Positions 11,101 through 25,400 of a stretch of DNA of 64,000 nucleotides are shown here, one piece after another. A program made the position numbers and the translations under genes. Origin of the DNA: Heterotrichella gracilis (taxonomy: Eukaryota; Sar; Xanthophyceae; Tribonematales; Xanthonemataceae); NCBI GenBank assembly GCA_032358255.1, contig JAULBX010001115.1, positions 91,844 through 155,843 of the forward strand. Direction: 5' to 3'. Positions within the stretch are counted from its first letter, which is position 1. The number at the start of each line of letters is the position of its first letter. The notes below the pieces were generated by a model. The model was not told the DNA's origin, searched no databases, and saw only the letters and a list, made by a program, of their open reading frames with translations.

Positions 11101-12209
11101 GGGGCTATCAGCCACCAGGGGCAAGGCTGATGATGGGTCGTGGTGAGTGTGGGAATTGGATGTGTTGTAAAGTACACATCCTTGAGGCTGAAACATGCTG
11201 GGCACCAGAAATGCAGAACGTGAAAACCAGTAACCTGCAGTTCTAAGTATAACCCAACATCACCCCCGTGCATTTAAGCGTGCTGATTGATGACCTGGCT
11301 TTTGTGCTGGATGGCTTGTAATAGTAAATAACAATTGTTGTAAATAAGAAGAAATGGCTGTGTTGTGCAGGTATAAAATTGTTGTACATAAAAAGACATG
11401 GCTGTGTCCCTGTGCAGGTGGTGATCAGGTAGATCGCATGGACAATCCTCACCCCAACCAGCCCAGCTCCAGTGCGTCCAGGCCATACGCACCCGCTGCA
11501 CCTCCACGTGGCGGCGCAACAGCCCGAGGTGGACGTGGCTACCAACCACACGTGGCTGGTCGGGGAGCACATGGCCCACCGCCTCCTGCCGCACCAGGCC
11601 ATGCTGCTGCGCGCCCGTACGCTCCTGCGCGACACCAACGCGTGGCACCACCTCCGGCCCAGCCTGCATGGCAGGGTGCAGCAATGAGCGTTGGGGCGGC
11701 AACTGGATACTCCGGTTTTGTGGGGCAGGGATCCTGGGATGATCAGCGGAAGTATTTTGTGCCAGAGGTGAACCTTCTTGCGCTAGAGCAGTCTATTTCC
11801 TGTGCTATGGTGCCTGCTGACGGGTGTAATATGGTGGGGCATCTTCATGGGTATGCACACTCATTCATTGCCTGTTTGCGGATTGCATCCTGCAAACTGC
11901 GTGGCTGTGCTTAATTGACTAATGTATCAAACCTGCGGAATGTAGGCTTATCCAGGGGCCGGGGAGCCGTCAGCAGAAGCTTATGTGGTGGACGAGATGG
12001 AGGGCAGGGGGTATGAATCCGATGAGGAGAAATACTGCATTGTCTGCATGGACAGGACACGTGAAATCATGTTCATACCATGTGGCCACATCATCTCGTG
12101 CAGGTTGTGTGGATCACTGGATCAGCCCAATAGTTGGATTGCACAGAAAGGCACTTGCCCGTACTGCAGTAAGGTGGTGGTGAGCACGACTTTGAAGCCC
12201 CGTGAATGA
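8164..12209 (+). CDS. C3HC4 RING-finger protein, candidate E3 ubiquitin ligase
   Basis: Seven exons join in phase (8164-9427, 9632-9864, 10266-10397, 10749-10856, 11037-11142, 11418-11767, 11946-12209) to give 818 residues. The N-terminus is acidic and Ser/Asp-rich with repeated DPPPPM/VPPPM patches. It is followed by a charged coiled coil (about residues 270-345) ending in a KKKEKKKQQ tract, a predicted-helical segment VVERLTQAVQSNDIQVLNSV, and a Gly/Arg/Pro-rich part with two GRGG(R)GYQP copies. The C-terminus is a RING: CIVC at 762-765, C777, H779, C783, C786 and CPYC at 802-805, with FIPCGH as in XIAP-type RINGs. A RING implies E2 binding; the substrate is unknown and I know no family with this full architecture. 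A 97-nt cassette with good splice sites at 10066-10162 would break the frame if included. Confidence 0.8.
10066..10162 (+). other. Possible extra exon with frame conflict
   Basis: The block is bounded by CACAG before and GTAGAT after. One frame reads LDYTKNPANLYRWYSTIEK, which looks protein-like and would lead well into VVERLTQ. Its length (97) is not a multiple of 3, so canonical inclusion shifts the frame and meets a stop. Skipping it keeps the frame. It may be a regulated cassette, a missed micro-exon, a sequence error or plain intron. Confidence 0.35.
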
Positions 12210-14244
<2,035 letters not shown>

Positions 14245-16181
14245 AGCTAGAGTCTGGCAATTCTTACATTGTTTACACGTGCTGTTTTGTTTGTTTACAC
14301 GTGCGCCCCTGGCTTTATTGGGCCAGCAGGGGTGCTAGCCTTGCCGTAGCCTACAGTGAGTCAGCACTACAGTGCTCTGAGGGTGCAGGGACTGGGCAGG
14401 TGCCCGTGCACGTTTCAGGAAATTATCTCATCGTGCGGATACATGCTGCTTGATCTCAATTCTGCTTGTAGCAATGCTGGACACTGAAGGACACTGATCA
14501 CTGCCGGCCGTTTCCAAAGCGATCCCATGCAAGAGAGCCATGTAACCATACCTCTGAATTGTGAGCACCACCCCTTGTAACCCAGCAGATATTATATTTC
14601 TTATGATTGGATTTGGTGTGCCCACTTCCTTTTATTGCCGTCTTTGCACATTGCACACTCATGTCTTTCGCGCAGCAAGTGTCCCACGGGCGGGCCAAGC
14701 ACCAGGACGGTGCCAGACTGGGTGCCCACGCTGCATCCCAGATTTGTACCCCCCTATTCTCGGTGGTTGACTACTTCTGGTCTATGAATACTGCTGCATC
14801 TGTGTCCTCCACAAGCATGCACGTTGCAGCGGCGCTTTGCCCCACACCAAGAGTACTGGGTGCATGCATGGAGCAGGGTGGTTTTGCGACCCTTCCAATA
14901 TAGCGCAAATCCATTGTAGACTACCCGTTACGTACAGCACATGTGCTGTGCATATTGCTGGCATTTGGCTCATCCTTCGTTGGTGATGAGCTACATGCTA
15001 TAAAAATATGCAACATTTACACAGTAAACTTAAATTGTTTTTATTTTGGCATTGCAAGTGCATTAATGCGGGCAGTATGATATCCCCCCTACAGCCAGAA
15101 AGCAGGAAAGAGTTTCAACTCGACAAGTTGACAACAGGACAACATAAGATCAAGCACAGGTACCTGTTGAGGTTAGAGAAGGGGTGAGGTTTCCTGGTTG
15201 AGGCGAAACGGAACTGTTTGCTTCAGACCGGCTGTGTGGCGACATCCGCTCCTGCACAAGCACATCCACTGAATAGGGTAAGGTTCACTTGTTGCACGGT
15301 TGTTGACATCATTTTACGCTTCGCTAGTATCAAAAGAATAACGCGTTGGTATCGGTCGTGCCGTCAAGCCTGCAACCTCAATTGCATTCTGCGGTACAAT
15401 CCGTTCCGTCAGTTGTGGTGCTCCACCCTGTTGAAAGAACCTGGTCGTGACCTGGCCTCGGTGTAGACAGAGGAGCTGTTCGTGACTCTCCTGCCGCCTC
15501 GAGTAGTCACAGCTTACTATTCGCTCAGCAACCCACAACCCTAGTCTTGCACCCTATTGTATACATCCGTGAACGTTCGTGCCTTGTGGCCAGTTACCTC
15601 TGGTTGCCGCTGATTGGTGGAGCACGGCTTGCTATTTTGCTTTTTGAAATGACGCGGAACTAGGAGGCGGTGCCCGGACTGGTGATCCTGGTGTGCTAGG
15701 GTGCCGGCAAATATGTGCATGCATACAATCACCTAGCACCCAGAACAGCGCGTCCAGTCAGTTTCGGTACGGTCTAGCACCCCGCAGGTGCTTAAACCCT
15801 TTCGCTCGTACCAAAGCTTGAACGGTGTCACGGGTAGGCCCGTTTGCTCAAAGTGTGGCCACACGCCCCTGTCGACCCGTGCATGACGCATTCCCTGTCA
15901 TGGTGAACCCAGAACCAGGTAACGGACTCCTTGGCCATCATGTTAGGCTACTGTTGCTTAAGGACGCATTACTTCCAGTCCTGTCAACCCACCAGCGTGG
16001 CTATGCTCCACCACTTGTGCTCCCCACCTGCCTGCCAGGCCTGCCCACTGCCACCCACCGCCCACAGGGGCCACCCACCATGCAGCGCCAACGCGGCTCC
16101 TCCAGCTGTCATTGACCAAAGCAGTTCCCCTGCGCCCGCACCACCGCCTGCCGCCACTACTCCCCCTGAGCAACCCCCACC
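14245..16181. other. Intergenic, NEDD8 to PPM1G
   Basis: TGTAA occurs at 14541 and 14576 downstream of NEDD8. The rest contains no recognisable protein family or RNA gene. The C-rich frame at 15825-16115 lies just upstream of the PP2C start and is best read as 5' leader or promoter sequence. Confidence 0.55.
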
Positions 16182-19100
16182 ATGGGGGCCTACCTCAGTT
16201 CGCCCGTCACAACCAAGGTGCGCACCACAGGGCGCAATGACCACGAGCCCTGACATACCGCAGTGTGTGCAGGGGTTGCGCTCCCCTGTCTGTCCCAATG
16301 TGGTGCTGCGCCTCCTGTCCGCATGTGGCTGCGACTCCTGACCATGCCTGCCCTCCCCTTGCAGGAGATCGACGAGGGTGAGAACGCTGCCTTCAAGTAT
16401 GGCGTGGCGGCCATGCAGGGCTGGAGGACGGAGATGGTGCGAGTGCACAACACACATGCACCTGCCCCTGCCACCACCACCACCCTGCTGTGGGCCCTTT
16501 GAATGCACACCACCCCGCACGCCTTTCTGCCAACTGCCCTGTAGTGTTGACACCCTTTGTCACCCCCTCCCCCCTGCACCACCACCACCACCACCCGCAG
16601 GAGGACGCGCACACCGTTGCACTGGACTTTGAGCCAGGCAGCGCCGCCGGACTGTTTGGAGTGTTTGACGGTCACGGCGGCGGGGAGGTAGCACGATTTT
16701 GCGCGGCGCACGTGGTGAGTGCAGGGGCACGCACACATACCCACCCCATGCCATACACACACACACGCACCCCTTGGCTGCGTCTGCCTGCCGTGGGGCC
16801 ACCCGCAGCCCCTGCACCCACCCATGCTAGCGCTGATACCTAACCCTTTTTCATAGAAGGAGCAAAACAAAATAAAAAATGCAAGAACTCCCTTTTTCAA
16901 ATATGAAAAGCAATTCCCCGCCGATGCTGAAGCTTGCACACGCCACTTTGCTGCCCGCACATCTGTGGACCACCCCCCTCCACTCGCTGCACCCTTGCCC
17001 ACCCCCTCCCCCCCTCCCGTTTAGGCTGAGCAGCTTGTTGGCTGCCCCTCCTACCCCCAAGACCCCTCCAAGGCCCTGGTTGAGGCGTTCCTGGGCCTGG
17101 ACACAGTCATGCTGCAAGAGGAGGCGGGGCACGAGCTGAGGAGGCTGGCGGGCGATGAGGGCGGCAGGGGGGCGCTGCCAGGGTGGGTGCTGGGGTCATG
17201 TCCCTCCCCAGGGAATGCACTCTGTGTTGGGCCATGCCTAGGCTGCTGAGAGGTTGTCTTGGGCAATGTGCAGCTATGGTATATTGCGGTGTGCTGCACA
17301 TCTGTCGAGCAGGGCATGTTTGAGGGAAATCTCCATTTCCGCCTACTAGCATGGTCAGGGCATCACTGTGAAGGGTGCGGAACTGGCTGCCCCGCCCTGC
17401 GCTTTGCATGACCAGCAACACAAGTGCATGCGCGCATCCCCTGCCCTACATACCACTCACCGTCTGTTGCCCCCACGCAGCGGCTCTGTGGTTGTGGATG
17501 GCGACGACCTGCCTGCCGCACTGCGTGAGGCGCTGCAGTCTGTTGGTCTGCGTGCGGAGATGCGGCGGGGGACGGGGGAGGAGGAGGGGGCGGAGGTATT
17601 TGACCCAACTGAGTATGTAAGTGTGAATATGTGGCGTGGGGCGTGGTTGGGTGATCCATGGCATTGCGCTCGTGCGCGGGCGCTGCACATGTGTTGATGG
17701 GGGGTGGGCATGCGTTGAGCAGGAGAAGTCCCTCCTGTGGTCTGAGAGGGACGTGCATGTCATGCGTATGCGATGGATCGGGTGGTGGAGTGTGTGTGTG
17801 CATGCGATCAGTTGTAGGCGTGGCCGCAGCTGCGGTGCCCGGGCTGTGGTCAGGCCAGGAAATGGGGAATGGGTGTGCCCGTATGCTGCAATGGCGCCTG
17901 AGCAAGGTCCCCTTCCCCTTCAGCCCCTGGGCCCCATCTCATCGCACCCCCCCCCTTGCGCAGTTCTCCATCCAGATGGACGGTGACAGCGATGAGGAGG
18001 GGAGCGATGACGAGGAGGGTGGGGAGGGCAAGGGGGAGCAGCAACCACAGGCGCAGGAGGGGGAGGAGGGTGCGGAGCAGGACCCGCCAGGCGCTGTGGA
18101 TGACGCCTCCCCTGGTGCAGCTGGGGAGGGAGCAGGCGGCGGTGGTGGTGGTGGTGGTGGTGGCCTGACTGTGACCACCAGTGAGGACATGAACGAGACT
18201 GTGGTGGCGCAGCTGGCAAACGGGGGGGAGGGGTCGCCAGGTGGGTGGTGGTGGGGGGTTGGGGTGGAAGGGGGGGTGGGTGAAGGGGGATACTGCCCCC
18301 ACAAACTGTGTATGTAGGCAACAAATGCTTTCAAGTATATGCATGTACTGTTATATTATATAACTCAGTAGAACACATGTACCTGCCACCTGCCACCTGC
18401 TCCCTGCATGCGCCCCCTTGCAACCTGCACTGCTGGTAAGATTGAGCGCCCTGCTGCCCTGCATGTGGGGGCTGACTCCCATTGGGGCTCGCACCACCTG
18501 GGGTGATGACACTCCCCCCCTTTGCTGGTGCAGTGGGTGGCGTGGTTGAGGCGGAGGTGGAGGGGGTGGGGGGGGTGGGGGCCCCGCGCAACGGCAACGG
18601 CAAGAGGCGGCGCGCAGAGGGGGCGGCAAGGGAAGCACGCCACACACGGGGTGAGGGAGGGGACCCTGCTCTGCTGTGACTCCAACGAATTGATGTAGTC
18701 TCGAAAGATAGGTGTTTTGCTGTATACCAATAGATGACATTTAAAAATGGCTTTTTACGTAAAAAATGGAGCGAATGTTGTATGACAAAAATAGCAATCC
18801 TGTTTGCTTTTCAGCGGCACCGCCAGCCCCATGCGCAGGCATGGACTCATGTAGGGGGAGCAAGGCCCCTCCCTCCCTTACCCTCCCCTCCTCACCCCCC
18901 TCCCTTCCTTCTCCCCCTGCAGACAACGCCGTGCTTGACGCCGGCACCTCCTCCGCCCCCCCTTCCGCTGCCACCCCCCGCCACCGCGGTCCGGTGGCTG
19001 GCTGCACCGCTGTGTGTGCACTGGTGCGAGGGGGCGCCCTGGTGGTGGCCAACGCGGGTGACTCGCGCTGCGTGCTGAGCCGCGGTGGCGTTGCGCACGC

Positions 19101-20104
19101 CATGACGCATGACCATAAGCCAACCGACCAGGAGGAGTACGACCGCATACTCAAGGTGAGGGTTGCGGCGGGGGAAAGCCCTGGCGCAAGAGTGTTGTGG
19201 TGCGATGGGCTGGTGCTTGTGTGGAAAGGGAAGGGCGGTGGTGGTGCGGTGATTGGCGGGGGTCAGGATGTGTTCCCGCTGCCTGCTTCCCCTCATATGG
19301 CACCCACTGCCCACCCACGCCTCCTGCCGAATCGGTCACGCACTGCCAGCTGCCATATTTTGCCATGCTACACGCGCCCCACCTGCCCACCCACCCACCA
19401 CCCGCTTCCCTCCCCCCCAGGCTGGCGGCTTCGTTGCCGAGGGGCGCGTGAACGGCAGCCTCAACCTGTCCCGCGCGCTTGGCGACATGGAGTACAAGGC
19501 AAACCGCGCGCTGCCACCTGAGCAGCAGATGGTGACCGCATTCCCCGAGGTACGGGTGGCGCAGCTGGGTCCCGGGGACGACTTCCTCATCCTGGCATGC
19601 GACGGAATTTGGGACGTGATGACTAACCAGGAGGTGGGTGGAGGGATGGAGGGGTTGTGGGTGAGGGGGTGGGGCTGGGTAGGTGTGTGGAGGCGGGGCA
19701 TGAGGTGTTGGTGTGTTGTGGTGGTACAGGGGGAGCCAAGGGGTGGGTGGGTGGGTGGTATGTGGGCTGGTCATGCATTCTAGGTGCAGCTGCATGTTGA
19801 GGGTGTGAGGTGGGAGGGGTGGGGTGGGGGGTGCAGCTGCTTGAACTGTGATGGTATGTGGCTGGGGTGTCAAGGGCGCTGTTCGCTCCAGCTACCTGTC
19901 TTCTCCACCTGTCCCATACCCACCCCCACCCCATCCCCGCAGGCTGTTGACTTTGTGCGCGCGCGCCTGCAAGCGGGCAGTGAGCCTCAGGACATCTGCG
20001 CAGCGCTGTGCGACCACTGCCTGGCGGCCGACACGGCTGGCTGCGGCAAGGGGTGTGACAACATGTCGGTCATGGTGGTGCAGCTCAAGCAGTACGCGCA
20101 ATAG
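16182..20104 (+). CDS. PPM1G: PP2C-family Ser/Thr phosphatase, PPM1G type
   Basis: Ten exons (16182-16217, 16365-16436, 16601-16714, 17025-17182, 17481-17616, 17964-18240, 18534-18650, 18923-19155, 19421-19633, 19943-20104) splice in phase to 505 residues. The start [10 protein letters not shown] matches PPM1G and offers Gly2 for possible myristoylation. Motifs run AAMQGWR.EMEDAH, VFDGHGG (metal-binding D59-G60), then an acidic Asp/Glu/Gly insert at about 173-265 and a KRRR basic patch. They resume with [61 protein letters not shown] and [10 protein letters not shown]. An acidic insert in the middle of the catalytic domain is the hallmark of PPM1G, a Mg/Mn-dependent nuclear phosphatase acting on splicing factors and histones. 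All metal-binding Asp residues appear intact. Confidence 0.93.
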
Positions 20105-21030
20105 GGACCACGCAGGCACGGGGAGGAGGGGGCGCGCGGGGCACAGGGATGTTGTTTTATGTGGGGCGGGCAAGGGGACCGTGGGGGGTGAAGGGAAGGG
20201 AAGGGATGCGCAGCGGTAACCGTACAGTGGCGCATCTTGTGCTGCGGACCTCCGACAAGCAGTCCCTGCTCGGGGCAGTTGCAGCGCGTGCCCCTGCAGC
20301 AGGCGCCCTGCCCACGCACGGGTACAGCGCTGGCCCACAGGCAAATAAATGGTAATGACAATGATTAAATGTCAGCGTATGGTGGGTGCACATATGGCCA
20401 GTCAATGTCCACACAGGCTCTGCAATTGCTGTGCCACACATGTGGTCGCCTTGCATGGCATGGCGGGTGTGGGTCACCAAGGGGTAGCATGCTTGTCAGA
20501 ACTGCAGCTTTGCCTGCAGCTGCCCGAGTGCATCTGTTCAAAGCTAGAGATTATCAGAAGTGGCTGATGTGATATCCACGGCACGATGCATGATGCGTAG
20601 TATGGTCTCCATTTGGCATCTAGATGAGGCTGCGTGACGTACTGCGACAGCCATGGTGCACTGCTTGTCATACACCCGGACCAGGACATGTGGGCGGTGC
20701 ACCTGGTGCCCTGCACGCACCGTGGTGACCATGAACCCCAACGATTTCAACCGGGTTCCAAGCATTCTAGACTTGCCTAAGGCTAGCTGGAGGACCTATC
20801 AGATACCGCAGGCTGGTACCACCTGGTCCTGTACTGTGTTGCATCCGCACTTTAATTAATAGCAGCACTGATTTTTTTTTTTTTCAACAGGCCCTGACAG
20901 TGTAACATTTGCAGACGACGTGTCATGGAGGCAACGTCGTGCCAATGGCATTTAATGTAACTTGAATTCGGATACAATATTCAATACTCCGCTCCCTGGG
21001 CAATGCCATGCATGCCGCGTCATTGCCAAT

Positions 21031-21045
21031 CGGATCGGATCGGAT
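21031..21045. repeat. Short (CGGAT)3 tandem repeat
   Basis: Three perfect CGGAT units are followed by a degenerate CAGAT unit. Confidence 0.8.
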
Positions 21046-21491
21046 CAGATCACTGAATCATTCTGATATGATGATCAGCATATGAGTCAGTGAGTCGGAC
21101 TCAGACAATCTTCAAGATTTGTGGCAGCCATGTTCAACGTTGGCTTACACAAATCAGCTGGCAGTGCGCCATGGTGCCAAGGTTGGTGCCTGGCCCAGTC
21201 TGCATCTGCCCCACCGTATGATACCGTATATGATATATGATATAGACTCTAGTCTGAACGTCGACGTAGATCTACACTAGAGTGTGATGCAGGTACTGGC
21301 GCATGCATATATCCATACTACCACTGACGCCACTCAGTCTGCCAGTGGCGCATCGCACAACGTGTTATGACTTTTATTTATTTTTATTTTTCACTGTTGC
21401 AACATGGCAACTTTGATCACCTTGTCAAGTTGAACTACAGTTACTGTATACTGATTCAGAAGCGAATCAATGAGTATGAGATACAATACTA

Positions 21492-21651
21492 TCTGCCTGC
21501 TAATCGTGTAGTACAAGCCCATCAATGATTGGTTAACTCACTGTACTCGTACGTCATCCAGTTTGAAACTGAGTTTTTAATAAAACAAAACCTCAACTGC
21601 GGCAAACACGCCAATCGTTGATGGGCTTGTACTACACGATTAGCAGGCAGA
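21492..21651. repeat. 41-bp inverted repeat with 78-nt spacer
   Basis: The arm at 21492-21532 (begins TCTGCCTGCTAATCGTGTAG) is the reverse complement of 21611-21651 with one mismatch in 41. The spacer is AT-rich. No target-site duplication is evident next to the arms. It could be a decayed foldback or MITE insertion. Confidence 0.85.
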
Positions 21652-22455
21652 AATTGATTAAAATACTCAACTGAATTTCAAGAGAGAAAGAAGAATAGAA
21701 GCCTAAGACTTCCCAACAATCCGCTTTATAAATGCTCAAGGTGACAGTCCAATCCGTGGTGCCAGTGGCACACAATTTGAAATGGAAAGAAAATGACTAT
21801 CCTGCATGACAGTGTCACATTGCTTCCGACTTCTTGCTGGCCTAGGAGACATCCCTTCAATACCTCTGGCTGAAATTACTCCTAAACATTGTGTATCTAA
21901 ATTCGACAAGAAAAAAATAGTTATGTGGGCTGATGTGGGATATATACCAGAACGGGGGGGGGGAAACTATCCACGAAATTTACTAAATAGGCCCTGTAGA
22001 CTGGCCATCGTGTGGGGTGCAACACATCAGGCTGGCAATAACTGGCAGTGCACGCAAAAAAAAAAAACAAGGAGATTTGCAAGGAATTAGAAGGAAACAA
22101 ACATAAATTGTGAAAACTACCATGCACCTTATCCCCGTCAAACCTTGACTCAAACCCTGAGCTTGGCACCAAAGCGAAAACAGGCCTTGTGCTGCGCTAC
22201 ACAAGTGGTGCCCAGGTGTTGCACTGGGGTACACCACTCAAAACTGTTGCACTAGTAACACAAAATTATATGCAGACTCTGGGAAGTGACTCAATACTGT
22301 GCATATTTGCAGTGTTCCTCATGCCCAGGGGGTGACAATGCAGGAAAGCAGTGTCGAGCGATTTGCCTGCAGCGCTCCAGAAAGAGAAAGCGGCATCCCC
22401 AATGGCCTGGTGGCACTGGGCCAGCCACTTTTCCCCGCCTTGCCCCGGTGCCACG

Positions 22456-25400
22456 TCAGCCGCTGGGCTTTGCAGGCGCCTTCCTGGCGGGAGGGGGTGG
22501 GCGCCTGCTGGTGGGGGGGCGGTGCTTTGTGGGCGGGGGCGGGCGTTTCTTGGCCGGGGGTGGGTGCTTCTTGGTCGGGGGCGGGGGCTTGGCTTTGGGG
22601 GTGCTTTTCCGTATGGGTGGGTGGTGGATGGCCATGGGGCTGGAGGTGGTGGATCTTGGGCTAGTGGGGGGTGGGGGGGGATGCCGCGCGCCTGCTGGGG
22701 GGCGGGTGGACTTGACATCCAAGGAGGGAGGGTGGGGGGGGCGCATCCGGGGCGGAGAGGGAGGCGGCGGTTGGGATGGTGCCGATTCTGACGAAGCAAG
22801 CAGGTTGAATAGGTAGCTGTGCATCCGGTCCATGTACAGGCGCATTGGTGGCTGTGGCCATGGTAGGGGCGGTGGCGGTGCCAGGGGCGGGTACGGTGAT
22901 GGCGGTGGCGGTAGTGGGGGTGTTGGCGGCTGGGGCGGCGGGCTGTGGCCTGCAGGGAAGCCCGTGGCCGGTGAGTCATCTGTTGCTGCGGGGGCCAAGG
23001 GGGCATGCATCAGCGAGGGAAACGGGGAAGAGGAAACAGGCACTACCAGCTGCCATGCCCTAGGGATCTGTACCCAACCCATTCCAGTCTCACCACCATG
23101 CATATTGTAACACTAGTTGACATTCTGAAAGTACACAGACATGGCATGTAATTATGGCCATGAATGCCTAAAAGATTAAGAAATATATACTTTATAAATG
23201 TATTTTGATGTATTGAATAAATGGAAAACATTATCTTTTTTTGACTATATATTCCAATTAGTTCCCCCTGGCCCCCCACCTTTGACCTCGCCATCGTCCG
23301 CACAGCCTGGGTCATCCCCATCCACCAGCCCGTCGCAGTCGTTGTCCAGCCCATCGCTGCACAGGGCGCCGACCTCGGAGGCTGCGCTGCGGCGGCAGAT
23401 GGTCACCACGGCGGCGCTGGCGTTGGCCGACACCTGGCGCACAACGATGCCGGACACGGGCTGGGCAACGGAGAGCAGCGGGTCAGGGAGGGTGTCATCA
23501 GGTGAGAGGTTGGTACTAGAATGGGGGGGTTACACGGAAATGATAGGGTTGGCAGGCGGGGTGCCTTGCATGAGGCCAAGGTCAGGACCAGCGCACAGCC
23601 CTGAGTGGCCCTGCAAGGCAGCCCTGAATTGTGTGCAGCATTTAATTGTGTGAGCGCACAACTCAAGGACCTGTCTTACCATAACGCAGAAATGCCGGCT
23701 TAAAAATACAATTGTGGTGCTTTATTGACAGAAATGCTACTGTTAAATGGCCAGTTGGATGACCATTAACCTCAAATTGCGACGAATGGCATAGCCTAGA
23801 ATCAGGCTGGTATGAATACCATGTACGCACCGACACCAGGCATGCATGTATGATCAGCCAGAGTCTTAAATCGAAAAAAACAGCTGTGCTGCACCAGCTC
23901 CCCCCTACCTGCTTGTACGCCGTCATTGCGTTGAATGTGCCCTGAAACACCGGCCGCATGTAGTCCGTCCAGCTGCTGCCCCCCCACTCGTACACCAGCG
24001 CAGCGCCCAGGTACCAAGGCTGGAGGTAGGAGTCAGCGGGGCCGGAGGGGGAGCGGAAGCCGATGATCACCTGAGGGGGGGGAAGGAGTGGTTGCGGTGG
24101 TGGTGGTGGTGGGTGTCATCATCAGGCAGAACAGAGGTGGCGACAGGCAAGCAAGCGAGTCTGGCGCTGGCAGGATGAGCGATGCATGTGGACGTCTCAG
24201 GAAACTGTGTGGTTCAAGAGCGAATGATTGCAGTGGTTTCAGAGCACACAACTGCATGCTGTGGTTTCAGAGCACGCAGTTGCCACCGCTGGAGGGAGTG
24301 GTTCATGCGGTCAGGCGCCACCCTACCTGTGGAGGGCTCGGCGTGAGCGGGACCCAGTCGGGTGTGACCGCCACCCCGTGGCTGCGGCTGGCGGTGAGCG
24401 GGGTGATGGTCACGGTGCGCGTCTGGCCCCGCGCAAGGTTGGAAGAGTTGAGTCGCAGGGGCGTGACCCACCCCAGCTGCACCGCCTGTGGTGTGTTGTA
24501 GCACACGGGGGCGGAGGCGTTGCCCATGGGACTGCTGCCGTCACCATACTCGTAGGTGGCTGCGGGGTGGGGGGTGGGGGGTGGTATGAGGGCGGGGGGC
24601 GGCGTTGTTGCCCACTGCAGGCGGGTGCAGGTGGAAGTGGGATTGCTGGGGTTGTGCGTGGTCAAGGCTTGATGGCATACCGGTGGAATACATTTGCGGC
24701 ACCAGGTATCGGCAAATGGCTTTTGGCAGTGTATGTGGTAGTGGTGGTGGTGGTGATGGTGCAGTGTGTAAGGGGTGGGGTTACGTACGTCCGGACGCGT
24801 GCGGCACGTTTATGTTGTGCCCCAGCTCGTGCACCAGTGTGTTGACTGTGAACACGGGATTGCGCCCAGAGGCGCGCACCAGCGCAAAGCAGCCAGGGTC
24901 GCCCACGCAGTTTATGCGGCCCAGGCCACCCCAGTCGCACTTGTTGAATGGCAGGAAGTAGACGATTGTGTCGTAGTTGGACACGTTGACGGGGCTGCCG
25001 GGCGCGGTGAGGTTGGCGTAGGCTGGCGCAAGCAGCGGGTCCTGGCGCGCGTCCAGGGTGTAAAAGGGGCAGGAGTCGGTGATGGAGCTGCAAAGGGGGA
25101 GTAGGGAATTGGCGAGGGGAGGTTGGGCACAGCCGTTGATGCAGTGTGGGAGGACGCATTCTATATAGACGTGCGTTGGTGATCTGCTTGTGTGCATACA
25201 GGTAGTGTGAGGTGTACCCAAACACATATGCTGATGGCATGACAGGTTCCCTCTGCCAATTAATGCCCATGCCCCTGCCCCTGCCCCTGCCCCTGCCCCT
25301 GCCCCTGCCCCTGCCCCTGCCCCTGCCCCTGCCCCGCCCCCCGCCCGGCCCACCTGTCGCACGCCACCTCTATGGGCCCCACCGCCCTGCTGTCCGGGTG

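Larger units (their letters stand above)
20105..22455. other. Gene-poor region between convergent genes
   Basis: The region holds the 3' ends of PPM1G (+) and the metalloprotease (-). Base composition drops to AT-rich from about 20870 to 22260. It contains a run of 13 T (20872-20884), a short CGGAT repeat (21031-21045) and a long inverted repeat (21492-21651). No gene is supported. Confidence 0.6.

Noticed and set aside
15825-16115. C/P-rich open frame before PPM1G
   Set aside because: It shows no family match, and the PPM1G start MGAYLS at 16182 agrees with the family, so this is leader or promoter DNA.
21492-21651. Membership of the long inverted repeat in the CAGGRG hairpin family
   Set aside because: Its ends are TCTGCC...GGCAGA, its spacer is long, and no 7-bp flanking repeat is present.
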